From positions 1,137,001 to 1,201,000 of the forward strand of contig CALZFC010000090.1 in the NCBI GenBank assembly GCA_945643635.1: DNA of 64,000 nt. The letters run 5' to 3'. The notes under the pieces were generated by a model. It was not told the origin of the DNA. It was given only the letters and a program-made list of their open reading frames with translations, and made no database searches. Source of the stretch: Allodiplogaster sudhausi (Eukaryota; Nematoda; Chromadorea; Rhabditida; Diplogasteridae). Positions within the stretch are counted from its first letter, which is position 1. Every line of letters starts with the position of its first letter. Position numbers and translations under genes: made by a program. This document shows, one piece after another, positions 32,414 to 45,916 of this stretch.

Positions 32414-35400
32414 CTAGAGAAAGACTAGTCTATTATTGTTCGAATTACTTGCTTGTTCTTTGTACTTTGCGAATGGATCCATGCTGGAGGATGGCTGAGA
32501 ACGGCCGGCTGAAGAGTGCCCGGTTCCGGCTCCGGCTCCGCCCCCACGGAGTCCTCGAATCCCGCGTGCCAGCCTCTCAGAGAGCCCGCCATCCGACACC
32601 GACATTCGCATTGCTGATGCTGGCTGAAATTATTCTCAGAATTAACTTTTCGTTTAAGCTTTTTTTTTTAAAGAAACAGAGTTAACAAGGTAACGTCTAC
32701 TTATTGTACCCATCCCGATTTTGGCACTCATACCCCCTCCCAGATTTTGAAGTACAATCTTTGGGCCCCAAGCTCCCTACCATGCAGTCGATGGTGGAAT
32801 TTATTGCCTGTTTGGAAAAGAGAATTATATCAACTTTTATAATATTCCAAACCAATCAATATCTAACCGGCGCGAGTCCACCTCCTGCCGTGTCTCCTCC
32901 GTCATTGTCTACGTGCTCTTCTTCGGTTGACGGTTGTTCGGTTGCGGTGATGGCCGGTGTGAATGGAGACGGAGCTCTCGTTGCTTGCCGGCGTGGACGG
33001 AGCACCGCGGACAGTGTGTTCAGAAGGCGACTTCTGTAAAAGAAATTTAACTTAAAAAAATATCATTCAAATACATTTTCTACAACAAGACATATCTACC
33101 TATTTTTCATAAAATTCTATCAACAAGAACAATTAATTACGAATCTACATATTTTTCACCTTTCTTTGTTGGTGTCAATTTCTAATATTTTGCAACCTAT
33201 TTCTTTAATTATCGCAATAATTATACAAATATCTAAATTAGTATAAATTCTAACAAGAGTAACTTACGCATTGGCACTGCCGGTCCGGGAGGGGAGGACC
33301 AGTCGAGGGGGCCGTAGAATCGGAAGGACGATCCCGGTCGCGGTCTCGATGGTCACTCGGATCTGTTCAGTGATGGACTCGATGTACTCGTCGGCCTCCT
33401 CGTCTGATTTCAGGCTGAAACTTTTTTATTTTCATTTGCGTTACTCTATTTTGGCAACCTTGAATACTTCTAAATGAAAAAAAATATGAATCTAACAATA
33501 AGGTAATCAACAAATGGTATCATTCGAGTTAATTTTCTTGGTAAAATGATTAATAGGTGTATTAAGAGAGCCAATCTGAGAGACTCGAGCAGGGACATGT
33601 CTTGAACAAAATTATTTTTTGATTTTCTTTTTCTTCTAAAGGCTTAAGAGGCATCCTAAAAAGACCTCAAAAACATTTTTTCCAAAAATTATTTTCTTCA
33701 GTTTACCCTGGATATGCACCGAAAACCCGAAAAAACTCAAATGATCATAACTTTGTTCGTTGTTGAGATATATTAATTTTGAACCGTTTATTCAATTCCA
33801 AATTGAAAGGCGCACAAAACTCGTGTTAATCACTTTTTAAAAATATTTCATTAAATGCCTCATTTTGGCATTTTAATATTTCGAGTGGTGCGTTTGGGGC
33901 ATAAAAACCCCCCCCCCCCATGTTAAAAAACTGAAGGCACCACGTGAAAGAGCGACCTTTTTTACCGCTATTTAAATGCCTTTTACTAAAAAACTCCGAT
34001 ACACCTGTTTCAATATTTTGACATGAAGCGCGCGAGTCGGTCAAAATGGCGCATTTTTCGGCCGCCGAGGCATCGTGCAAGCGCATTCATCGATCCATAA
34101 CTGCGCTCAATGTCAATATTACAAAATCGTTAGCATATCATCTAAGAGCTCTTACGGAGATCTTCAAATGCTGCATACAAACGTTTCTTGAAAAGTTTCG
34201 TTTTATATGGGAAATTTCGTTCTGTATAATTAGAAGGCTTAAAAAACTACTTCAAAAACATTTCCGCATATCCAAACATACATCATAAGTAAGAGGATAA
34301 AATTTGGTACAAGATGAACTCTTTAAATAAAATTCCATGCGTATGATCCTTTGTTATAAGTCATAAAAGTAGTGCCAGTAGCGTCACTGTCATTTTGCCC
34401 AAGAATTCACATTTTAGGTTATTCTAATTAGAATATTCCAAATTCGAATTAGAATATTCCAATCCTTTTTTCTAAAGTTTTTCCATAAGGCCTTGCTATC
34501 CTACTCTTATGGCTTATAACAAAAGATCGTATGCATGGAATTCCATTGAAAGGGTTCATCTTGTAGCAAATTTTATTCTCTTTCTTATGATGTATGTTTC
34601 GACAGGCGAAAATGTTTTTAAAGTAGTTTTTTAAGCCTTCTAGTTGTACAGAACGAAATTTCCCATATAAATTGAAAGTTTTCAATAAAAGTATGTATGT
34701 AACATTTGAAGATCTCCGTGAGAGCTTTTAGATGATATATTTACGATTTTGTAATATTGAAATTGAGCGCAGTTATGGATCAATGAATGCGCTTGCACGG
34801 TGCCTCGGCGGCCGAAAATGTGAAATTTTGACCGACTCGCGCGCTTCATGTCAAAATATTGAAACAGGTGTATCGGAGTTTTTTAGTAAAAGGCATTTAA
34901 ATAGGGGTAAAAAAGGTCGCTCTTTCACGTGGTGCCTTCAGTTTTTTTTAACATGGGGGGGGTTTTTATGCCCCAAACGCACCACTCGAAATATTAAAAT
35001 GCCAAAATGAGGCCTTTAATGAAATATTTTTAGAAAGTGGTTAACATGAGTTTTGTGCGCCTTTCAATTTTGAATTGAATAAACAGTTCAAAATTAATAT
35101 ATCTCAACAAAGAACAAAGTTATGATCATTTGAGTTTTTTCGGGTTTTCGGTGCATATCCAGGGTAAACTGAAGAAAATAATTTTTGGAAAAAATGTTTT
35201 TGAGGTCTTTTTAGGATGCCTCATAAGCCTTTCGAAGGAAAAGAAAATCAAAAAATAATTTTGTTCCCGATATGCCTTACATAGAGCCCTGGTCGAATCT
35301 CTCAGATTGGCTCTCTTAAATATAAATAAATAAATAAATAAATATATATATATATATATAACACTAAGATCAAGAACTTTACCCGATGACGACGCTGTTG

Positions 35401-36738
35401 AAGAGGCGAACATTCGCTGCTCGGCAGCACCACGCACCTTGGCGGGTCGAGATTCGGAGATGAGCACGACCACGCGGAGAAGGACGGCCAATCTGGAGAG
35501 AGAGAGAGAGAGGGAGAGAGACAGAGATGGAGAGAGAGAGAGAGTAGAGAGAGAGGAGAGAGAGAGAGAGATAGAAAGAGAGAGATGGAGAGAGAGCCAG
35601 AAAGAGAGACAGAGAGAAGGGAGAGAGAGGGGAGAGAAAGGAGAGAGAAAGGAGAGAGAGAGGAGAGAGAGATGGAGAGAGAGAGGAGAGAGAGATGGAG
35701 AGAGAGATGGAGAGGGAGATGGAGAGAGAGATGGAGAGAGAGAGAGAGGGAAATGTTATATCCTGAATTAGTAATCCATGAATGGCTGAACCTCTAGACT
35801 GTCGAACTGTTCCAGGGGCACAATGTGGACGTCAAGGAGCTTCTCTGAATCCTCGTCATAGATAGCGATGTAGATGTGAGATCTGGCAAGGAGGAACAAT
35901 ACGGAAAAGCTTTGAATTATTATAAAGCTAATTAGACTACATCATAAATTTAACAAAACTTTAATATAAAAAATTAAACGTTATTATGAAAAAAAAACTA
36001 AACTATCAACAGCAAAAAATGGAAGGGTATCATCATTAAATCCCATTTCCATTCTTTTCTTATCATAAGCCTCCAGGTGAAAACCACATGTCAGTCACAA
36101 GAAATTAATTTCAATGCCAATGTTCGCAATGAATCTGTTTTTTTCAAGTCCAAATAAGATAAAGCAAAAACGACGTACCTGGTGAGCAGCATGACTGTGT
36201 CAACTTGGTCTCCACTGTTGGCGAAATCCACGAGGGCCCAACCGCCAACGAGAGCCTAAAGTGAAGCAATTTCTGTGATTAGTCATTTTCTCTCACTTCT
36301 ATCTGATGTAAGGGGAAAAGGTCAATTTTTTCCATGGAAACACAAAATAATTCACGAGAAAGTAGTATCATTAAACAACAGCAAGCTGAATACATCTATT
36401 TAAACTGTAATTTTTAAAAATATAAAATCTTTAAAATCTTATCTACTGTAAAAGTGGAACCTCGCTTTCGGGAAGAAGAAAGTGGCATGTCTCCGAGACG
36501 AGTCTTCCAATGCTTTCGTTCTCCTCTTCGTCATCTTCTGCTCCGCTCGCTGCGATTTGGAGCGCCTCTTGTGCTGGAAATAAATTTTTTTAAACTTATT
36601 ATTTTATTTCCTAAATTATGTTTATTTTTACATCATTCATTAGCGCATAATGCAAAAAAGAAGCATGGAACAGACATTAATTAGCAACTGTTAAAATAGC
36701 CAGAAACTATAACTGGACTTGAATATAGTGAGTAGAAA

Positions 36739-36785
<47 letters not shown>

Positions 36786-37067
36786 TAAAACAAAAATAAT
36801 AGTTTGAAAAACTCACGCAAATCCGGCTGATTGAGTAGAACATTGATGGCTCTCTGCCTAGTTGCATCTCTAAAATATTATATTTTAAATTCACAATTTT
36901 TAGTTACTTCAACTTTTAGCGTTTATACTCACAGAGTATGATATTATAGATGCACAAAGCATGGCTACTAACACCGAAAGGAGTGCAGTTCATTCTGTAA
37001 AATTTAAATGTCCTAATTCATCCAGTTCACCGAATACATGGGAGATGCAGAAAGATTGAGAGAGGAA

Positions 37068-37103
<36 letters not shown>

Positions 37104-40100
37104 GGAACAATCTAAACAAACCCCACATTACCTAACATGGCAGAGATAGTATCGTGTCGCGCTGCTCATGCCATCCTTGACGATTCCACTCAGCTTCCTC
37201 TCTCCGCATCGAGTGATGTCTCCTTTCAGTGCTGCTGTTCCCGAATACTGCAAAAATGAAGATTACATTCCATAATCAGCTCTACAAATTACATTCCAGA
37301 CCAATTAATTAATTAAAGATTCAGCATTGTTTCTTTTCAAACAGGAAAGTATCGCTATACTGTAGAAGGAATAACAATCAGTTTAATCGTTTAATAACTT
37401 TAATTAATATATTTTTTACATAATTTTTTTAAACACATATGAAATATATAAAAAAATTGCTCAAAAAAATATTTTTTTTTTAAATATCCCTTCCACCTGT
37501 CTCGAGATGGCATCTCCGTTGTCTGCCCACATGGTCTGGAGGGCGGAGACGAGTGGCTCAGGTGGCTCGGCGAGAGGCCCGAAGAGACCCAGACGCATTG
37601 CCTGGCCCATACACACCGACTGCGAGATGGCGCCCTGAAAAGGGAGCATATAAATAAAGCATTCTTGACAAAGTACGAGTCAATCAATAGACTACGGAAA
37701 ACTGTTCATATGATTTATATGAACCAAAAGTCAGTGTTAAAATAGGTAGAAGACACTACAGAAAATTGAACAAAAACACCCAAAATCGGCAGATTTTGGC
37801 ATATTTTAAGGCAAAAGAGGCTGTACGTTCCTAGTTTTTGGTGGTAGTCCCTTCCGAAAGATTTTGAAGCGAGAGGGCATTTAAACACATTCAAGGGAAT
37901 AGACGTTTCGTTATTAGAAAAAAATATTTTGCGAAAAGAATCTAAACTTTTTCAAGACTCCAGAACTTATTATTTCCAAATTCATTGAAAAATGCTTACT
38001 TGAACGACGTTAGTTCGGTCGAGGCAGTCAACGCAATTTGTCCTCACAACGCCCACCTAAAAATAACGAATCTTTTTCGTTAAATATATAATGAATTTTG
38101 TAAAGGAATCTTATTAGGATGGGGAAAAAATTTATATTTTAAAAAGATAAAAACAGAATATTCAACCGTAATTCAACCTGTCTTCTGACGAGTTCTCCAG
38201 TACGATCCACCCAGCAGAAGCCAACTCCTGAGAGGAGCTCGTCAAGCGAGCCGACTAGTTCATGCACCTAAAATAGCCTACGTGTATTTTAGAACTTTTT
38301 TTGCTTCCAAGAAAAAAAAGTAAGGGAATACAAACGATTTTCTAACCTTGTCAAACTTGAGTCCCTTGCAATGACGATGAAAGTCGAACGAGTAGAGATG
38401 TAAATCGGGCAGGTCAGCCTTTAGCGCATGCTAAAAAGGCAAGCATTGGTCGTTCTGAAAACATCATTACGGTAAGTATACAACTATAATACTTCATGTA
38501 TTTATTAACATACTTATATCCATGGAAAAAGGGTGGTCTAAGGGTCTCACAAACGTGGATGGGTAAGACTTCAGAAGGCCTCAAAAAGGGTGGGTAAGCA
38601 AGAAATGTTTTTTTTTTTGAAAAACCGCATATTTTCCAATTTTTTGAAAAATATGAGGTGGGCAATCCAAAAATTTGATTTTTCATGTCTCAAAAATAGC
38701 GTGGGTAGTTCGGACCCCTTTTTTACCCCGCTTTTATCATTTAAAAAAAGTTATATGTAGAGTTGTCATGTTTATTTTACTACATGAAGTTTTTTTTAAT
38801 TATTGCCTCGACATAGCTGGTGGCCAGACGAAGCTCTCTGCCCGCTTGGTCGACGAGAGAAACCGCAATGACTGGTCTACCGTAATCCTCGATCAGTCCT
38901 TGCATGTGCTTCCTAAAGTACGGTAGACTCTCGTCGACAGCCCGTTCGATGGAGAGGGCCGGGCGGTAACGGAAGCCATGCTGGCTCCAGAAGAGCGGCA
39001 CCGAACCGCGGACCTGGCAGAGAGAAAGAGTTACTTACTGGGTTACACAGTTTACGATTAGCGTATATGACGGAGCAAACTAAAAAAAAAGGTCGTTTTT
39101 GCGTTTTCGACCCGTTATGCACATTTGCGCACAAATGTACGCGCACTTTTTGAACAATTCAGCATATTCGTGTGGAATATTCCAAAAAAGTGCATAATGG
39201 GTCGAAAACGCAAAAATTACCGTTTTTTTTAGTTTGCACCGTCATATATTCATCGCTTATTGATCATCCAAAGTTGAAAATATTTTTGCTTCGATTATAA
39301 AACCAAATCAACCTAATAGCATTAGCTATTTTAACTAATCATTCTCAACATTATTACAAAAAGAATTAAGCAATTTAAACCGTTATGTACGCTCAAATAT
39401 TGTTTTCAAAGACAATGATCATTACCACATTTTTTTTAAACGATAAGAGTGTTAATTTCATGAAATAAAGAAAGATTATATAATTTTATAGAAAATAAAT
39501 TAAATTAAATATGGCCTACTTGAACGAAAGAGAGGTGGTGATCGCAAATGTTCAGGAGGAGTTCTGTCTCAACAAAGTTGGCCACGTTTGATTCTTCATC
39601 GATTCCTCTTCTCAGGTAACGAGCACCCGCACGGCGGACATCACGTCTAATTAAAACAAAATTATATTAATTAATAATATTTAATAAAATAATATTATCC
39701 ATTAAGCAAAAAAAATCGTTCAAATCTACGAATATTATTTGTAAAAATATATTAAAATAATTTTTTTTATTTAATAATAATTATAATTGCCTGGATATCA
39801 GCGTGAGTCGTAGAGTTGGACTTGGCGTACTCTTTGCGTCCTCTGTTGTTGCGCCATTTGATTCACCGCTAATCGGCAAGTCATCCATGATGGAGAGTTC
39901 GTACGAGCATGCAAATCCTTGCATGATGGGGAGGCGCCTGCACAAAGAAAGAGGCTTATTCATATGATTCATTCTATGTTTGCATGTCATGCACCTGGAA
40001 TGATACGGTACGTGAGGATAAAAATATGCTACAGTATGCTTATATCAATAAGCAAAATTACGAAAAAAGAGTATTTAAAATAAAAAAAATCTCCGCTCAT

Positions 40101-42444
40101 GTCATTTAAAGTACTAATTTAAAGCATGAAAAATAGGCATTATAAATTGAAGAGCAAAAAACGCGAACCAATCCTTGGCCATTTCTTGATGAATATCCCC
40201 TTCGAACAGGTCGTCCAGCATGTGTCTGTTCCAGAAGAAACGATCGTCCGTCTCCGATCGATTTGAGAAATGTCTGGAAAATTTAAAAACATTAAAAAGA
40301 TAAACCAGTGCAGTGTCAGAATTTTAAAATGTTATCAGCAGAGCTGAAATAGGTCTGACCCATGACAGGGTTGTAACCCCCCGGGCCGTATGCCCGGAAC
40401 ACTTTGTAACCCCCCGGGATGGCCATTTTTCACTTTATAACCACCCGGGTTTATGCATTTTTGGCATTGTAACACCCCGGCCCAAGTTCAGAGAACTTGG
40501 GCCGGGGGGTTACAATTACAATGCCAAAATTTCAGCACTGGTTATCAACCCCGAGACCGCCTGTATTCAACGGAATTCATGCCGTCTCGAGCTTGACAAA
40601 ATATCAAAATGGAATGCTTGAAAAAACAGCAAAAAAAAAATTAAAATAAAGGCACCTCTGAGTACTGTGCGTTATGTCTCGCTCAATACAGTAGTAAAAG
40701 TCGGGGACATCGTTGAATAAACGGAGAAGCTCTTCCAACATACTGTTTGCGTTACCTAAAGTAATATTAAATGATAATAATTTAGAACCGTAACAAGCCA
40801 AATATGTCAACACCATGAAATATATTTCCACATAACAATTTCATTATTGACTCGATACTTGGTATCTTTTAAACTGAGTATACCATATAGAACAACACGG
40901 TGTCGACGCGATCTGCTGGGAAGCATCCACCCCAACCCTTCTTCTTCGATCTATAATACATCTTCTTGCCCCCCAAAGGTTTCTCATTTTCCTCCGCACG
41001 GATCGTTTCAACCTTCTTTTCAACTTTCACTACTTGAATCTAACCACCTTTTCCATCAATATCCCTTAATATTGTCGACTCATAATGGAGAATGAAGAAA
41101 TTAAAACATAAACAGTCTAGTCCAAACTGGCCAATCTTATCAGAGACGAATTTCATGATAGCCTTCTGGCCCATGCGCAGCTTGCTGGCCGCGACTGCTG
41201 CGGCGGAGATTCGCGATGAGCGAGAGCCGGGCGGGGATGACTCCGTGGAAAGTGGAAAGGCACGGACGCGATCAACGCGCATCACGGGGCAGTCCGTCTG
41301 GAATTATTAGATCTAATCAATAGCTGAACATTCAATTCTAATCAATAAGTCAATATTCTATTCTCAAATCAATAATTGAACATCCAGTTCATTGCAACTT
41401 TTGCACTCCATAAAATGAAACTTGAATTGAACACCATGGAACTAGTCCATACTTTGACAAAAAGGGACTTGATGTCTACCAGCGCTGAAATAGAGCCTGC
41501 CTATCAACTTGGGCTCGTTGGTTACAAACGACCAAATGGCCAGCCCGGAGGGTTACAAAGTGAAAGACGTACATAAAAGAGAGGATTCCAGGCCTTCGGC
41601 CCGGGGGGTTACAACGCTGTCATGAGTGAGACCGATTTCAGCACTGACGTCTCCTCTCTACCGTATAAGTTGTCTTGATTTGAACGAACATACAGTAACC
41701 CTGCACGAATCCAAAACCGTGTGCAATCATTTTCGTAGTGGCGAAACATGGACGAGGACTTCTTTTTTTAAGAATCATGATCTTTGCAGTGAACGTTGAA
41801 AAATTTGAGGACTATTTATTTAATTAGATAAAAAAATACGTAGCTAAAAATAAAATATTAAACTCCCTCACATGATCATGGCGCGTGAGCGTGGCGACCG
41901 GAGAGGCGGCGGCGATGACGAAGGCGTAGTGCTGGCCATCGAGGGCGAGACGGCCGAGCACGCCGAAGACAGCCTCGGCCGGCGACTTCTCCGTGATCTC
42001 CAGCATCTCGCGGCCGTCTTTTTGGGAGAAGGGCCGTATTTTAGATAGAAGACTCGGTCATAACGATTATCAATTGAAATGGAAAGATATATTGCTCCAT
42101 TTTGATCACGGAGGAATAATCATCAAAATCTGGTTGGGGGGCATGGATCCGGGAAGTAAAAAAAATTGGGAGTGGTATGGCTCTGGGAAGGCCTAAAATT
42201 AGGGGGGGGGGGGTACGTAAAATAGAGGATACCTATTAAACCATCATTTCAATTATCGATTAAAAGTATGAAAATATTGCCTGTTTCATTGTCAAAAAAA
42301 AAATGATATAAAATTCATTCTGAATGTTCGAAAACCTTTCGCCGTGCAAGGGATAAGGCGTTGCGAGAGACGGCAGAGAAGGAGAGCGCGCTCGCCATCG
42401 ACTACCAAGTAGCCGATGCGCGTTGTGTACAACAGCATTGTCAT
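32414..42444 (-). CDS. INPP5F: SAC2-type phosphoinositide phosphatase (INPP5F-like)
   Basis: Endosomal inositol-lipid phosphatase; family members remove the 4-phosphate from PI4P. 21 exons, 858 residues, all phases consistent: 42444-42336, 42017-41872, 41297-41114, 40755-40656, 40273-40169, 39937-39791, 39646-39520, 39013-38807, 38430-38347, 38267-38178, 38056-38000, 37634-37497, 37247-37132, 36869-36817, 36573-36461, 36255-36179, 35882-35792, 35492-35383, 33414-33268, 33033-32868, 32623-32414. The SAC domain covers about residues 20-550: DDRFFWNRHML, GARYLRRGIDEESNVANFVE, VRGSVPLFWSQ, and the catalytic CX5R motif RTNCVDCLDRTN (Cys at about residue 441), then MWADNGDAISRQYSGTAALK. The hSac2 domain follows (GGWALVDF...SHIYIAIYDED). 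The tail ends with SSSMDPFAKYKEQ, as in the vertebrate protein. Two introns use GC donors (after 39791 and 38807). The start is the first ATG of the frame with a plausible N-terminus. Confidence 0.93.
33562..35319. mobile_element. 1.75-kb fold-back element flanked by TTAA
   Basis: Two arms of about 815 bases (33566-about 34380 and about 34490-35315) are inverted copies of each other, with a spacer of about 110 bases. The ends read TTAA-GAGAGCCAATCTGAGAG and CTCTCAGATTGGCTCTC-TTAA, that is, a TTAA at each border, as expected for piggyBac-type target sites. Arms share blocks such as GCGCACAAAACTC and AAAACTCCGATACACCTGTT, and differ by several per cent. There is no transposase. It lies in the INPP5F intron between the exons at 35383 and 33414. 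Confidence 0.8.
35494..35752 (-). repeat. GA-rich tract, CT on the coding strand of INPP5F
   Basis: A 260-base (GA)n-rich block on the plus strand. On the coding (minus) strand it is CT-rich and abuts the acceptor of the exon starting at 35492, just as CT tracts do in plus-strand genes. Confidence 0.85.
36743..36784. repeat. (AAT)n microsatellite
   Basis: Fourteen or so ATA units in an INPP5F intron. Confidence 0.9.
39061..39250. mobile_element. 190-bp fold-back element
   Basis: The left arm TATATGACGGNGCAAACTAA, continuing TTTTTGCGTTTTCGACCCGT, TATGCAC, is repeated inverted at the right end (GTGCATAATGGGTCGAAAAC ... TTAGTTTGCACCGTCATATA). Loop of about 60 bases. It lies in the INPP5F intron between 39520 and 39013. 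No coding potential. Confidence 0.8.
40332..40550. mobile_element. CCCGGG-rich MITE, copy 1
   Basis: Ends AGAGCTGAAATAGG and ATTTCAGCACT form short inverted repeats. The interior repeats a TTGTAACCCCCCGGG-like motif four times, and the last pair forms a strong hairpin (GGCCCAAGTTCAGAGAACTT...GGGCC). It sits in an INPP5F intron. A second copy is at 41481-41646. Confidence 0.72.
41481..41646. mobile_element. CCCGGG-rich MITE, copy 2
   Basis: Begins AGCGCTGAAATAGAG and ends CGATTTCAGCACTGA. The interior has the same GGTTACAA / TTGTAACC and CCCGGGGGGTTACAA motifs as copy 1, in inverse order. It is in the next upstream INPP5F intron (41872 to 41297). Confidence 0.7.
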
Positions 42445-43740
42445 GATTCTGCTGGCTGCTCTCCTTTGGCACCGTGCCAAAAAAACGGTCCTGAAGAGGA
42501 ACCTGGCACTGCCCCTGCAAGAAAAGAAAAAAAAAATGATACAGGAAAAGTGGTCTTTTGAAAGTGGAAAGGAAGGTGTACGAAGCGAAACTGGGCAAGG
42601 AACGGAAATATAGAAGGAAAGGAGTACATTACGAAATGGAAAGGAATGGAACAGAGATGACACATCAATCAACAATAAAGCACCGACGCCCGGAAATGGG
42701 TCAGCATTAGAGAGAAAAGAAAGAAGCGTCGGAACTGAGATGGAAAAATGAAAGAAAGAAACCAACATTGTTCTGTGGAAAAAGAGTAAGACGATTTAAG
42801 TTGTTGGACGAGAAAAAAACTATAAACAAATGCGACAAGTTCATGAAATAGCTGAACAGCCAACGGATATTAATTGGAAGACACGAAGCTAACTCATAAA
42901 AGTAAGCGAAGAACTATGCGAAAAGAGCAACGAGCAAAGCAATCAGCAAAAGGATAGGAAAATAAAAAAAGGACATTGGCGAGATTGTTTTAGTGAACTG
43001 ATTTCCGTAAACTGCTTAATCCGTAAATCGCGTGTTCCGCTTTTGCGCCTTGGAAATTGACTTGCGTACATTTCGTTTGACACGAAAGTGGATGTCATGA
43101 ATGTTTTAATCTCGGCTTTCGTGTTTCTTTCCTCGCTGTTCCGTTCTTCCTTCGAGTTTTTTCCTTATGGCATCGATGGCGTAAGTTATCGCTGGTGGTG
43201 GTCCCGTTTTATCTGCAACTGCCAGTATTCGCATCTGTTGGCTTTATCCCCTTTTTCTCGTCTTCATATCCAGATTATTCCTTATTTGTGCGAATAATTA
43301 TTTGTGGCCTGGATTGATATTGCCGTGGTTTTTTTCTTTTAAATCCTTATCTACCTACTTTATTCCACTCAATAGCTGAGAGATGCGAGTGCTCGTTAGC
43401 TAAAAGCTTTAGCTATCGAATGTGTTGCGTGTGGATTAATTCATGGATCTCGGACTAGTCTAGATTCGTTCGCACGTTTCTCTTGTTCGCACTTTCCATC
43501 CTTCCCTTCTTTCGCTAACTCTCTCTCTCTCTCTCTCCCTCTCTCTCTCTCTCGATTTCTCTCTTTCTTTTCGTCTCTCGCCGCTTATTCCACTGTTCTC
43601 ATTCCATTTCGTCCCCGTTCGTACATACTACTGTTGTGTGTGTGTGCGCTCGCCGTTTTGCCCTGAGGTCTTTCTCTTTTCCTTTTTCTCTTTCGCGACT
43701 TTTCCTTTTTTTCTTCCCGCCCACTGCTTTCTCTCTCTCG

Positions 43741-43784
<44 letters not shown>

Positions 43785-43931
43785 TCCCCCACTCGACTGT
43801 CGCTTTCCTGTCCCATTTATAGCTTCTTCCTCGTGTCTTGCCTACACTCATTTGGGTGACAACGTTGCTCTGCTCCCGGGCTAAATTGATTCTGCCACTA
43901 TGCCGTTTCTCTGCTTCTTTCTTTCCTTTCC

Positions 43932-44016
<85 letters not shown>

Positions 44017-45879
44017 CCTCGCCTCCTTTCCACCCCTCATTCTCGCACTTCCTTTCCAACGTCGACCTCTCTTCATCCTGCCTTATCCAGTGTTTCAACA
44101 CACTTTTCTTTGAAGACACCCCCGTGTACCCCGAGAATTCCGAAGCCGTTAGGAGCCAAGCACCCCATGCTCGTTCAGAAGGGTTCTTTCAAGGAGAAGC
44201 TAGAGGTGGAGTGAGAGAAAGAGAAGCAGAGAGAGAGAGAGAAAGAGAGTAGCAGAGAAAGAGCGAAAGAGTAGCAGAGAGAGCGAGAGATACAGAGAGA
44301 GAGAGAGAGAGAGCGAGAGAGAAGAGAAGCAGAGGAGAAAGGGAGAGTTACATTCGAAGGGCCGTAAAATATGCCGTTCCCGGCTTACATTCATTTCTTT
44401 TTTTTTTCGCCCGAAGCCACCATTCTTAAATTGTGCGTTTCTCGCGTGCGACGATCATCTTCAATAGCTTCCCATTGTTTTTTTTTCTTTCTTCTCCTCC
44501 TCTTCAATGTTCGCACTCATCTCACTTTCCCAAATTTATGAACTTTATCTTTCTTTTTATTCCACCCCTTCCTGCATACTCCTTTATTCCGAGAAGCTTA
44601 CTCTTCGCTTTCTCATGGAAGCGCTATTTTTTTGCCCATGTCATCTTTCTCTCTCATTGTCTCGGTTTCTCTCTCTCTCTCTCTCTCTCTCGCTCTCTCA
44701 CTATCTCTCTCTATCTCTCTCGCTCTCTCTCTCTCTATCTCTCTATCTCTCTCTCTCTCACTGGTTCTGCAAAATGTGGCGGGAAGGAACGCTTCTTCCG
44801 TTCTTTTCTTTCTCTCTTCCAAAATGCCCTTTACACAGCTCCCTCCCGCCTCATCCTTGATGACAGTACTCTGAAGAAGGAGATGTGCACGATGGAAGAA
44901 CTGAAGGGAGAGAGAGAGGGAGGGAGAGAGGAGAAAGAGAGGTAGAGAGAGAGAAAGAGAGGGAGAGAGAGAGAGGGAGAGAGAGAGAAAGAGAGGGAGA
45001 GAGAGAGAGGGAGAGAGAGAGAAAATGGAGAGAGAGAGGAGAAAGATAGGAAGAGCTAGGAACACAAAACCAAAGGAAACCGGGTGTACATGTTTGCAAA
45101 TTAGGATGAAGCTCATGTGTGTATACTCTCATTCTTGGACATCAGAGAACTAGAGAGAGAGAGAGAGAACGAGAGAGAGAGAGGGGGAGAGAAAGAACGA
45201 GAGAGAGAGAGAGAGGTAGAGAGAGAGGTAGATAGGAGAGAGAGGGAGAGAGAAAGAACGAGAGAGAGAGAGTGAGAGAAAAGAGAGAGATGGAGGGGGA
45301 GAGAGCGATTTACAATAGACAATTAGCAAGCAAGTAGCCAGACTGTTCAAGCTTGCACAAAAGACACTGGAGCTGTGGATGTAACAGCCTCTGCGCACAC
45401 CTTTCTTCCCTCGTGTTCACCACATTGATTCTCGATCATGTGTTCCTCAAACATACCTGTCCTTTCTCTCTCCCCCGCTCTCTCTCTCTCTCTCTTCTCT
45501 CTCTCTCATTCCCTCTCTCTCTCTCTATTTCTCCTTCTTTACCTCTCCCTTTGGCCCCTTGTCGCTCTGTCAAGTCTCCCATGAGATCAGAGTGGGTTCG
45601 AGAACCTGCCCCGAGATTTGTTGCGAAGTAGTGAAAGGCGCGATAATGCATAGTGAAATAATTCAATAATTCAAACGTTCCCCTCCTGTAGTAGCATGTT
45701 TTCATTCATGCTTCAAATTCCTCTCCTTTTTGTTTTTTTCTTTTCTTCATAACTATCTTGAAGTTAATTTCCGTGCTCCCTTCTTCTATCCATCATTTGC
45801 AATGCACTTTCTATTTTTCTCGTTCTCTCCTCTCGTGTTTTTAAGTTTGCCGCGAGCATCATATATTCTGCCGACTTTT

Positions 45880-45916
<37 letters not shown>

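Noticed and set aside
36890..37010. An extra INPP5F exon after RYYLCHV
   Set aside because: It can be read in frame, but joining directly to 36869 gives the conserved DATRQRAI continuation with correct phase, so this stretch is intron.
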